64,000 bases of DNA from Ensifer adhaerens. GTDB taxonomy: Bacteria > Pseudomonadota > Alphaproteobacteria > Rhizobiales > Rhizobiaceae. Below the pieces are notes generated by a model. That model was not told the origin of the DNA. It was given only the letters and a program-made list of their open reading frames with translations, and did no database searches. Each line of letters begins with the position of its first letter. The first letter of the stretch is position 1. Location of the stretch: positions 620,001 to 684,000 of the forward strand of contig NZ_CP083351.1 in NCBI RefSeq assembly GCF_020035535.1, written 5' to 3'. Below are positions 57,412 through 64,000 of the stretch, one piece after another. A program made the position numbers and the translations under genes.

Positions 57412-58056
57412 TCAAAAGGTCTCGCCCTGCCTGGCTGAAGGAGCGTTATCGGAGGAACGAACACGCAAATTGTTCTGGACGTGGGTGACCCCGGACACCA
57501 TTTCGGCGCAATCCTCTGCGCGGCGCTTGTCTTGCCGGCTCGATACCTCGCCCGCCAGGGTGACCTCGCCCGAGGCTACAGCAACATCGATGTCGGACGC
57601 GTCGAGCCAGGGATCGTCGGTCAGCCGATCGTTAACGTCTTCTTCGATCCGTTCGTCTGCCCTTGTGTACCCTTTGGGTCCCTTTCCACGGAACTGGTCG
57701 GCTCTGCGTCGGGAAGCTGCCTCCTCATCGCCAAACCACGAGGCAACCTCATCGCCGGCCCGATCCATGAGCCCGCGCTCCCGACCAAAGCGATCGTTTC
57801 GGCGCTGCTCATAACGGCCGCGTTCCGCACCATAGCGGTCCTGGTCGCGATATGATCCCGAAGGACCATAGGACGGGTAATCAAGGTCATCTGTTCGCCA
57901 ATCCGACTGCTCGGCTCGGTCATAATCGGAAAGCGGGTCACTATTGCCATAGTTGTGGCTTGAAAATTCCCCACGTCGTTGGTTCCCATACTCACCCGAG
58001 CGCGAACCATGTCGACGACCGTAGCGTTCTTCCCTTTCGTAGCGGTCCTGTGCCAT
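57412..58056 (-). CDS. BON-domain stress protein with charged N-terminal region
   Basis: 214-residue protein. Residues 1-120 are low-complexity and charged, with many Arg, Asp, Tyr and Gly (DRYEREERYGRRHGSRSGEY) and then DRAGDEVASWFGDEEAASRR, a typical lead-in found in rhizobial BON proteins. The BON domain (about residues 140-205) has RIEEDVNDRLTDDPWLDASD, IDVAVASGEVTLAGEVSSRQ and AEMVSGVTHVQNNLRV. BON domains in other proteins contact membranes or lipids. No signal peptide, so it is probably cytoplasmic. ATG 58054-58056 follows AGGAGGA. A full-match stress promoter lies 46 bases upstream. It is likely the first gene of an operon with the next two. Confidence 0.85.
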   Translation of the reverse strand: MAQDRYEREERYGRRHGSRSGEYGNQRRGEFSSHNYGNSDPLSDYDRAEQSDWRTDDLDYPSYGPSGSYRDQDRYGAERGRYEQRRNDRFGRERGLMDRAGDEVASWFGDEEAASRRRADQFRGKGPKGYTRADERIEEDVNDRLTDDPWLDASDIDVAVASGEVTLAGEVSSRQDKRRAEDCAEMVSGVTHVQNNLRVRSSDNAPSARQGETF

Positions 58057-58101
58057 GGGTAAATCCTCCTGATTGGCTGGCTCTTACTTGAACCGCCACA
58101 C

Positions 58102-58126
58102 AACCCGCAACAACCCAACCGGTTCC
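58102..58126 (-). promoter_or_regulatory. EcfG/RpoE2 promoter, BON-regulator operon
   Basis: Minus strand GGAAC (58126-58122), 16-base spacer, GGTT (58105-58102), 46 bases upstream of the BON gene ATG. Confidence 0.75.
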
Positions 58127-58157
58127 GCGCTGAACAGGCCAACGTTACAAAATGCCG

Positions 58158-59123
58158 TCACCTTTGCCCATTGCTGTGGATTCGCCAGAGCACCAGTAGG
58201 CCGATGCAAAGCGCCGCGCCCGCTGCGATATCAACAGAGCCGACCACGCGTCCGTTGCCTAAATCGCCCTCTACGTGGCCAGGGGTTTTAATCGGGCCAA
58301 AGAGGTTACCGTGGCTATTTCCGGTTCGCGCCGACCGACGCAGAGAACGCAACATCATGCCGGCCAATATTCGTGTGGTCAGATTGGGAGCGATGAGGTG
58401 GGCAAATCGGGCGACATTCGTCAGGATGCCGAAAGTTGTCGTCGGGCGCGGATTTGCCGCTAACCGGACAATTGCCCGAGCAGCCTTGCGAGGACTGTAG
58501 GCTCCGACCGGAACCGGCAGCTCACGACCGGTATAGTTTGCTCCATGCGATAGCCCAGGAGTGTTGAGAAACGTGGGGTATACGTCGCAAATGTGGATGT
58601 TCGGTTGATCGGCGAGCTCGGCTCGCAAAGCCTCCGAGAAACCCTTGAGGCCAAACTTGCTGGCCGAATAGGCAGACGCAAAGGGTGCCGCCGCCAGACC
58701 TCCTACCGAGATCATGTTGATGAAGACCCCGCGGCCCTGTTTCTTGAAAATCGGAATCGCGGCGTAGGCATCGTTGATGTGACCAATTAAATTTGTTCGA
58801 ATGATGCTCTCATGCGCTTCTACAGGCGTGTCTTCAAACTTGCCGACTGCGCCGGTACCGGCGTTGCTGAACCATACGTCGATGCGGCCAAAGCTGAGCG
58901 CTTTTTCGGCGAGACGCCGTACCTCTACCATTTTGCCTATGTCAGTTGGTTCGACGAGAACCTCCGCCCCTAGCTCCCGGCAGGTCTTGGCAACGGCCTG
59001 AAGCCCACCGCCGTCGCGCGCTGCAAGCACTAGACGGGCCTTGTTTCGAGCAAACTCCTCCGCCACCGCCTGCCCGAGGCCGGACGAGGCTCCCGTAATC
59101 ACCACTACGGCATCTTTTGGCAT
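58158..59123 (-). CDS. SDR family oxidoreductase with C-terminal membrane helix
   Basis: 321-residue short-chain dehydrogenase. TGASSGLG cofactor loop (about residues 10-17), VWFSNAGTGAVG (NAG), catalytic Ser in FINMISVGGLAAAP and YxxxK in SAYSASKFGLKGF (about residues 153-157). It belongs to the subgroup with a C-terminal extension: after about residue 240 come Arg-rich parts and a final hydrophobic helix (VDIAAGAALCIGLLVLWRIH), which suggests a membrane anchor. ATG 59121-59123 follows GGGGATAG. Substrate unknown. No full-match stress promoter sits directly upstream on its strand, though the island's plus-strand promoter at 59318 is close. Confidence 0.82.
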   Translation of the reverse strand: MPKDAVVVITGASSGLGQAVAEEFARNKARLVLAARDGGGLQAVAKTCRELGAEVLVEPTDIGKMVEVRRLAEKALSFGRIDVWFSNAGTGAVGKFEDTPVEAHESIIRTNLIGHINDAYAAIPIFKKQGRGVFINMISVGGLAAAPFASAYSASKFGLKGFSEALRAELADQPNIHICDVYPTFLNTPGLSHGANYTGRELPVPVGAYSPRKAARAIVRLAANPRPTTTFGILTNVARFAHLIAPNLTTRILAGMMLRSLRRSARTGNSHGNLFGPIKTPGHVEGDLGNGRVVGSVDIAAGAALCIGLLVLWRIHSNGQR

Positions 59124-59317
59124 GATCTATCCCCTTCTCATAACCACATCGTCAGGCGTCTCCCATCCGGCACCGGGCAGATACGCTTCGAGGGAAGGGC
59201 AAACAGGCAGGTTTGCAGAGAGGTTGCCGCTGCCCCGCGCCGATACTTCGAAAGTCGAGCCCAACTTTTGAGAAGGGCTGGGGTTCCATGTTCGCCGAGC
59301 AGAGTGCCGGGCGGGTG

Positions 59318-59342
59318 GAACCATCAGGGGCGCCCACCGTTT
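59318..59342 (+). promoter_or_regulatory. EcfG/RpoE2 promoter, 59378 gene
   Basis: GGAAC (59318-59322), 16-base spacer, CGTT (59339-59342), 36 bases upstream of ATG 59378. Best-matching copy in the window. Confidence 0.75.
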
Positions 59343-59377
59343 TGGAATGCACAGTCAAGAGTTGAAGGAGATAGGCG

Positions 59378-59755
59378 ATGGAGATCGTTGGCAATCAGAT
59401 GTTATCGGAGCATTCCGGCGATGTAACAATCGAATGGGTCGGCGACCAAGGGGAAGTCGTGTCAGTTCGCGTTCCCGTCTCAGAGGCGGAAGGCGCGAGC
59501 CGGGAAACGGCGTTTGATCGTGCGAAGCAAATTTTGAGGGGCGTTACCGAGTTCGCCGAAGCTTCGAGCGGACTGAAAGACGATTTCGCCGGCCGGGGGC
59601 AGTCCAAACCGAGCGCGCGGCGCCGCCATGACGGTGAAGCATTGGAGGAGCAGCTGGTGGAAGGTCTGGAAAGCTCTTTTCCTGCAAGCGACCCCGTCGC
59701 TCCGACAAGCAGCGCCGTTGCAACCGGCCGCACGGACCCAACCAAAGCGCAATGA
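59378..59755 (+). CDS. Small acidic hypothetical protein, stress-regulated
   Basis: 125-residue soluble protein of unknown function. The start (MEIVGNQMLSEHSGDVTIEW) leads to a strand-rich part and a helix (TAFDRAKQILRGVTEFAEAS). The C-terminal segment has EALEEQLVEGLESSFPASDP, a motif that recurs at the ends of many small rhizobial stress proteins. ATG 59378 follows GAAGGAGA. A full-match promoter lies 36 bases upstream. Confidence 0.7.
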   Translation: MEIVGNQMLSEHSGDVTIEWVGDQGEVVSVRVPVSEAEGASRETAFDRAKQILRGVTEFAEASSGLKDDFAGRGQSKPSARRRHDGEALEEQLVEGLESSFPASDPVAPTSSAVATGRTDPTKAQ

Positions 59756-59808
59756 CAATGCGATGCTCGGACGCTCATTGTCTCTGGATCAGTCATCCGC
59801 AAAGAGTG

Positions 59809-59833
59809 GGAACCGTTTTTGAACGAACGGGTT
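59809..59833 (+). promoter_or_regulatory. EcfG/RpoE2 promoter, DUF1236 gene 59863
   Basis: GGAAC (59809-59813), 16-base spacer, GGTT (59830-59833), 30 bases upstream of ATG 59863. Confidence 0.72.
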
Positions 59834-59862
59834 TGACGCAAGCAATCCAAGGAGGTTTGACC

Positions 59863-60150
59863 ATGAAGAAAATCATTCTTGCAGGCATTCTGGCCGGTTT
59901 ATCGTTCAGCGGAATCGCACTGGCGCAAACCGCAACCGTGACTGTGCCCGGCGAGGTTCGCACCTACGTCCTGAAACAGAAGAGCCCATCCGTGAAGTTT
60001 AAGGGAGATGTTGTCGTCGGCACGCGTGTGCCGGACAGCGTTCAGATACTAACGATCCCGGATCAGCCTGACTACGGATACGTGGTGCTCAATGACCAAA
60101 GAGTGGTTATCAACACCAAGACCCACGAGGTGGTCGAAATCGTGCAGTAA
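59863..60150 (+). CDS. DUF1236 exported protein, short form
   Basis: 95-residue periplasmic protein. Signal peptide MKKIILAGILAGLSFSGIAL ending ALAQ near residue 22. The mature part is a DUF1236-type domain: TVPGEVRTYVLKQKSPSV, VVVGTRVPDSVQILTIPD and YGYVVLNDQRVVINTKTHEV. DUF1236 domains recur in rhizobial exported proteins with no known function. ATG 59863 follows GGAGG. A full-match stress promoter lies 30 bases upstream. A longer DUF1236 protein is encoded at 62624-63403. Confidence 0.8.
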   Translation: MKKIILAGILAGLSFSGIALAQTATVTVPGEVRTYVLKQKSPSVKFKGDVVVGTRVPDSVQILTIPDQPDYGYVVLNDQRVVINTKTHEVVEIVQ

Positions 60151-60636
60151 TTGCTCTGAGTTTTAGACCGAGCAGTGAAATCCCACCGCAGTAGAGCGGG
60201 CGGCTGAACGCGACCTTGTTTACGTGTCCGACAAGGACCCGGGTCATAGCCGCTCGCGGTCGAAAGGGCGCTCATGCTATGGCCAGACGGCGCTTCTGTC
60301 ACGGACGGGAGTGCGCGATAAAACGCATCAAGGCCCTTGGGCTTCCGCCCGCAAAGGAGACCTCCAAGTGACGGGCTAGATGTACGAGGCAGAAAGCCAA
60401 GTATGGCAACTCACAGTTTTCGCCACTGCACCCCCTCGAATCCGCTTGCGGCACAGACAGCTACGATCCAACAACGCCTCTCAAGCAGCATTTACAAGTG
60501 AGAGAAGTTGGTCTTCAGTTGGACTTCAGGAGGCAGCGAGGACGGCGCATTCGAAGGCGCCTTCACGGGATGATCTTGGAGGAAATCGGCGAGCTCGTGG
60601 AGCGAGACGCGGAAGGCAGCTGTGAACGACGCCCGA
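60151..60636. other. Stretch without confident gene
   Basis: About 490 bases. A plus-strand frame (60498-60842) contains MILEEIGELVERDAE after an in-frame stretch, but it overlaps the CBS gene and has no ribosome site. I see no RNA gene, repeat or promoter here. Confidence 0.35.
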
Positions 60637-61074
60637 TCATTGTTTCAGCTTCTGCAAGCCAGATTCGACCAACGAAGCCACACCGGGATGCCGGCCGACT
60701 ATATCATTCAAGGCGAGGATACCGACGGCTCTTCGGGTCTCGTCGATCACCACCAAGCGACGGTGTCCCGCATCCACCATTTTTTGCGCCACCCCCAGTA
60801 TATTGTCGTCCGCAAAGCAAGTTTCCGCCGAGACCTTCATGAATTCGTAGACTGCGGTCGTCGACGCCAACCCCTTGGCAACAACCTTCACGACAAGGTC
60901 CCTGTCTGTGACGATTCCCAAAATGGCTCCCACGCTGGGAGCTTCAACAGGCAGCATACTGACGCCCGCCTCACTCATCAGACGAGCGGCCGATTGCGCG
61001 CTGTCGTTGGGCGAGATCGAATAGACAGTCCGGGTCATGAGCGATCGGGCCGATTGTGCGTCAGGGGCGTCCAT
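60637..61074 (-). CDS. CBS-domain pair protein
   Basis: 145-residue cytoplasmic two-CBS protein: ARSLMTRTVYSISPNDSAQS, LPVEAPSVGAILGIVTDRDL (about residues 9-60) and VYEFMKVSAETCFADDNILG, RRLVVIDETRRAVGILALND (about 80-130). Its job is probably to sense adenine nucleotides. The ATG at 61072-61074 has AGGAG with an 8-base spacer; longer open frames start at 61185 without support. It differs clearly from the CBS protein at 47637, so the two are separate members of a family. No stress promoter is visible upstream. Confidence 0.8.
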   Translation of the reverse strand: MDAPDAQSARSLMTRTVYSISPNDSAQSAARLMSEAGVSMLPVEAPSVGAILGIVTDRDLVVKVVAKGLASTTAVYEFMKVSAETCFADDNILGVAQKMVDAGHRRLVVIDETRRAVGILALNDIVGRHPGVASLVESGLQKLKQ

Positions 61075-61469
61075 TGGCGAGGCTCCTGCCGTTGATCGAC
61101 GCCGGGACATGGATTTCATCCACCGGCTGTTTTGGGTGTGGAAGGTCGACATGATCGGGAGGCACAACCTGCTGCCGCAGGACATTTCTTCTACCAGGCC
61201 GGTATCCGTACCATTCGGGATGTCTTTGACGGGGCGGCAACTGCTTCAATGGGGGTCTCACGGGATCTAAACCTTTCTATAACTCATGAGAGCAACGCTC
61301 TTCTTGAGGGTTCGTTCCAACCGCGGGTCGAAGTCACCTAAAACAAAATCACTCTGTCGTTCCCAAACACGCAACGAGAAGGCCGCTTCTCGTTGCGTGC
61401 CGACCAGCGACAGATGATCCTGGCACACCTGCCGCCGACAGGGACAGGAAACTATATAGGCAGGCGAAA

Positions 61470-61964
61470 TCAGGCAGCCTTTGCCTTAACGTTGGCAGCA
61501 GTCAACGCCAGTTTGCTCAAGAGCTTGTCGGTGTTGCCTTCTTCCTGCAGCGTCTGATCCAAAAGTGATACGGCCTCGATCAGGCCAAGTTGTTTCGCCC
61601 AGGTCTTGAGGGTGCCGTACCGAGCGATTTCGTAGTGTTCCACCGCTTGAGCCGCAGAAATCAGGCCGGCGTCGAGCGCCGGGCTGCCCTTGAATTCCTC
61701 TATGATCTCTTCCCCCTCGGCGATGAGGCCCTGAATAGCTTCGCAAGTCTTCCCTTGAGCGCGTTTGCCGATTATCTCGAATACCTGCTGCAAGCGCTCA
61801 ACATGGTCCTCCGTCTCTTCGCGGTGCTTTTCAAATGCGGCCTTGCTATCAGGTAGCTGCGCTGCCCGTGCCATCTTCGGCAGCGCCTTCAGTATCTGCC
61901 TTTCCGCATAGTAGATGTCTTTCAAAGTTTCATAAAACAGAGTGTCGAGTGTTTTGTCCGGCAT
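61470..61964 (-). CDS. YciE/DUF892 ferritin-like protein
   Basis: 164-residue protein of the DUF892 (YciE) family, a ferritin-like four-helix bundle linked to stress and metal handling. Features: LFYETLKDIYYAERQILKAL, FEKHREETEDHVERLQQVFE with the EH(x)ExxxH-type ligands, AAQAVEHYEIARYGTLKTWA and LLDQTLQEEGNTDKLLSKLA. The pairs Glu-His-His across helices fit a di-iron site. ATG 61962-61964 follows GGAGGG. A stress-like promoter lies 35 bases upstream, back to back with one for the next gene. Confidence 0.88.
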   Translation of the reverse strand: MPDKTLDTLFYETLKDIYYAERQILKALPKMARAAQLPDSKAAFEKHREETEDHVERLQQVFEIIGKRAQGKTCEAIQGLIAEGEEIIEEFKGSPALDAGLISAAQAVEHYEIARYGTLKTWAKQLGLIEAVSLLDQTLQEEGNTDKLLSKLALTAANVKAKAA

Positions 61965-61998
61965 GGTGCCCTCCGTTGGCCAGTGGTGAGGCGCACAC

Positions 61999-62023
61999 AA
62001 CATTTCGACTGCGCAAAGGTTCC
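61999..62023 (-). promoter_or_regulatory. EcfG/RpoE2-like promoter, YciE-type gene
   Basis: Minus strand GGAAC (62023-62019), 16-base spacer, TGTT (62002-61999). The -10 has T in place of C/G; the distance to the ATG (35 bases) is ideal. Confidence 0.5.
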
Positions 62024-62029
62024 CATCCG

Positions 62030-62054
62030 GGAACAAAAACCCGCCTTTCGACTT
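62030..62054 (+). promoter_or_regulatory. EcfG/RpoE2-like promoter, 62120 gene
   Basis: GGAAC (62030-62034), 16-base spacer, ACTT (62051-62054), 66 bases upstream of ATG 62120. Weaker -10; interesting mainly because it is back to back with 61999-62023. Confidence 0.35.
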
Positions 62055-62119
62055 TGAAGCGTCAACGCACGCCATTGCTGGCGTAATGGTGGTGCGCAAC
62101 ACTTGAGGGAGAACTCACA

Positions 62120-62350
62120 ATGCAACAGGACAACACCGGTTCAACTCACATCAAGCCGGTTGGAGCGAAGCGCGGACGCAGAAAGGCCATCCGTCCGTTC
62201 GAATCCGTATTTCGGGGTCACTACGATCTGACCGAGTTTATCGCGAAATACCGCTTGGCGCCCTTGCAAGCGCGAGAGATTTTCGAGCGTGTGGGGCCAG
62301 CCCGCGCCGCGCTCGACAAGTATATGGCGGCGCACGAGGGGAGCCGCTAA
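62120..62350 (+). CDS. Small basic hypothetical protein
   Basis: 76-residue protein with an Arg/Lys-rich N-terminal half (MQQDNTGSTHIKPVGAKRGR, then RKAIRPFESVF) and a helical end (FIAKYRLAPLQAREIFERVG and ARAALDKYMAAHEGSR). No signal peptide. It could bind nucleic acid; no family recognised. ATG 62120 follows GAGGGAGA. Function unknown. Confidence 0.6.
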   Translation: MQQDNTGSTHIKPVGAKRGRRKAIRPFESVFRGHYDLTEFIAKYRLAPLQAREIFERVGPARAALDKYMAAHEGSR

Positions 62351-62623
62351 GCAAGCCCGACGTTTGGCGGAGAACACGCCGCGACGGCCCTTCGGGTCGA
62401 AGGACGCGCTTTTTACAATTTCCCCCTGCTCTTTAAGTGGCGTCTTCATCATCCGGAGGGGGCAAGTACGGCTTCCCTGATCGCCGCTTGCGCAGCGGTT
62501 GACTGCTCGACAATCTTGGCGGGCGACCCTGCGGAACGGCGGGGCGAAGGGATAGAGGGAGACGCGGAAGCGCTACTGGAGGCGTGGAGCCGTCCGGAAA
62601 TCCAGACGGCTCATCGTTAACGG

Positions 62624-63403
62624 CTAGGCGAGGATCAATACAATTTCGAGCGAAGAAGGATCGACGATCGCGATCCGGCCGTCGGCCAGGACGAAGAACA
62701 GGTAACCTTCATAGCGAGGAACAACTTTTACGATCCGCGTCGGAAGCGGTCTCAGCTTGACCTTCGTTGCCTGGGGAACCACGACGCCGACCGCAACATC
62801 GAAGTCGACGTCAATAGGTCGTACCTTTTCTTCGCGGATCACCTGTGTAATTTCGGTCTTTTGCTTGACAGTCACATTTGTCGTAGTCGAATTGGAACCC
62901 TGTGTTTCCTGGGTCGACTGGGATTTGCTCTGGTTTGACTGTTTCGTGCTACCTTGATCGGTGTTCTGCTCCGTGGAGCTCTGACCGTTGCCTGACTGCG
63001 TGTTCGCGCCACTTTGTTGCTGATCGCTTTGTTTCTGATCCGAGCTGCTTTCAGACTTGCCCGGCTGTTGTGTCTTGTTCATATCAGGCTTTTTTTGCTC
63101 GGTCGCAGATTGTTGCGTATCTGACTTTTGAGTATCGGCTGACTTCTTTTTGTGTTTCGTTGAGCCTTGAGTTTCATTCTGCTGTGTTGCCCCCTGCGTC
63201 TCGTTTTGTTGCGTTGAGCCTTGCGTCTTGGACTCCTTACTCTTTTGGCCATCGCCCGTCGGGCATTGCGTACCAGCCGGGCATTTTGTCGATTGACCCT
63301 GTTCGGTCTGCCCCTGCGTGTTTTGCTGCGTTTGGGCGAAGGCTGGAACGCCAACGGTGCTGAGGCTTAGCGCCAAGGTGCTTGTGATAAGAATGTTTGG
63401 CAT
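62624..63403 (-). CDS. DUF1236 exported protein with long Gln/Ser/Thr-rich repeats
   Basis: 259-residue periplasmic protein. Signal peptide MPNILITSTLALSLSTVGVP ending AFAQ near residue 24. Residues about 25-175 are low complexity, rich in Gln, Ser, Thr and Lys, with an approximate repeat (TQGSTQQNE, TQGATQQNE, TQGSTKH). The final 75 residues are a DUF1236-type domain: KVRPIDVDFDVAVGVVVPQA, RIVKVVPRYEGYLFFVLAD and GRIAIVDPSSLEIV. The disordered region could span or bind the envelope, a possibility only. ATG 63401-63403 follows GGAG. A full-match stress promoter lies 37 bases upstream. Confidence 0.82.
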   Translation of the reverse strand: MPNILITSTLALSLSTVGVPAFAQTQQNTQGQTEQGQSTKCPAGTQCPTGDGQKSKESKTQGSTQQNETQGATQQNETQGSTKHKKKSADTQKSDTQQSATEQKKPDMNKTQQPGKSESSSDQKQSDQQQSGANTQSGNGQSSTEQNTDQGSTKQSNQSKSQSTQETQGSNSTTTNVTVKQKTEITQVIREEKVRPIDVDFDVAVGVVVPQATKVKLRPLPTRIVKVVPRYEGYLFFVLADGRIAIVDPSSLEIVLILA

Positions 63404-63439
63404 TGGAACTCTCCAACTGGTTGGTCCGCACTGCCGCCT

Positions 63440-63464
63440 AACCATCACGTTTTTCTAATGTTCC
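63440..63464 (-). promoter_or_regulatory. EcfG/RpoE2 promoter, long DUF1236 gene
   Basis: Minus strand GGAAC (63464-63460), 16-base spacer, GGTT (63443-63440), 37 bases upstream of the ATG. Confidence 0.75.
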
Positions 63465-64000
63465 TTTCGCGTTGAATTTCCCGTGTAAATTCAGGTGCCG
63501 GCGCTGGCGGTGCTCTTAAGCCTAAGCCGCAGAGGGTCGGTGCAGTCGTTGAGGGAAGGCACGGATGGAAGATGCCAATGATCGCCTCTGCCCAATCTGA
63601 CAGGGCTTGCCCAGGGATCTTGGCGACCCTTCCTCTAGCGCCGTGCTGCGCCAGCGCCAGCACCTGCGCGGCAACGATTTCATCGGAGTACATTGTTGAC
63701 GACGATGCCCGATCTTTCCGAGGGGCGTTCCACCCGCTCGAGTTCGGTGATCGCCGCTCGAGCACCCGTCAAACAATCCGGCAGACGGTCATTGGCCTCC
63801 TTGACACCATGTTCCACCCTGCGTGACTTGCCGGTTCGTGCGTTGTCGCCCCAGCCTCCGGTGGAGAGCATGTGCGTTGGCGCGACTTTAGGCATCATGG
63901 ACTCAGGGCCATCTGGTTATGCAGCCCGCTGAGGCGAGGATTGCGGTCGTCGGATACAGGCTACAGCCCGTCAGTATGCGCAGCCAGTAGCACCGGCGCG
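63465..64000. other. Right end of window, no confident gene
   Basis: About 535 bases. Several overlapping open frames on both strands (for example 63693-63932 plus, 63445-63765 minus) have no family match or clear ribosome site. Part of a gene continuing outside the window cannot be excluded. Confidence 0.35.

Noticed and set aside
62351..62623. Plus-strand open stretch ending in AHR before 62620
   Set aside because: It looks faintly coding (LLEAWSRPEIQTAHR) but has no start codon or ribosome site, so no gene was called.
1..64000. CRISPR arrays, tRNA/rRNA genes, insertion sequences, riboswitches
   Set aside because: Looked for regular direct repeats, cloverleaf-like arms, transposase motifs and known leader patterns; none was convincing.

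Overview
The window reads as an accessory replicon (plasmid, megaplasmid or integrated element) of a Rhizobiaceae-type alphaproteobacterium, plausibly Ensifer/Sinorhizobium or Rhizobium; the genus cannot be fixed from sequence alone. Support: plasmid maintenance genes (DUF3991/TOPRIM, ArdC, DUF736), Ti-plasmid-type conjugation genes traC-traD-traG, an imuA-imuB-dnaE2 cassette with an alphaproteobacterial LexA box (GTTC-N7-GTTC), and many promoters of the alphaproteobacterial general stress sigma factor type (EcfG/RpoE2: GGAAC-N16-GGTT or CGTT). No rRNA, tRNA, CRISPR array or transposase was recognised.

1-4.1 kb: plasmid housekeeping and anti-restriction genes with decay: a DUF3991/TOPRIM protein cut by the window edge, a KfrA-like gene broken by two frameshifts, an intact ArdC, a frameshifted ArdC C-terminal remnant and an intact DUF736 gene. 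4.2-8.3 kb: a LuxR-type acyl-homoserine-lactone receptor without a LuxI partner, next to a methyltransferase-fold protein, an orphan 464-residue protein and a GNAT acetyltransferase; this is the best candidate for an undescribed quorum-controlled small-molecule pathway. 8.5-10.3 kb: small hypothetical genes and an XRE regulator.

10.4-18.3 kb: a tight operon for peptide uptake (periplasmic binding protein, two permeases, a double ATPase), a CapA-family protein and peptidase T. Its end abuts a truncated traG, with traD (fused to traG by a one-base deletion) and traC behind it, so the operon appears to sit in a broken transfer region. 19.6-24.2 kb: a secreted caspase-like protein with peptidoglycan-binding and C-type-lectin-like domains, a HARP-like protein, an alpha/beta hydrolase and a CDF-type transporter.

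24.4-31.9 kb: SOS mutagenesis and repair: dnaE2, imuB and imuA on the minus strand, diverging from an SRAP (YedK/HMCES) gene and dinB on the plus strand, with one LexA box between them.

32-63.5 kb: a stress island. Genes for YihY, DUF4142, a pyruvate-oxidase-like enzyme, a caa3-type cytochrome oxidase with a fused CoxA-CoxC subunit, two SDR enzymes, a DUF2934-CBS-HD operon, glycogen and trehalose enzymes (GlgX, TreZ, GlgA), UdgX, BON and CBS proteins, a YciE-type ferritin-like protein, DUF1236 proteins and several very small proteins are interspersed, mostly singly, and about twenty have an EcfG/RpoE2-like promoter at a sensible distance. The common promoter, rather than operon structure, appears to be what unites this region: carbon reserve, compatible solute, respiration, envelope and DNA repair functions for starvation or desiccation.
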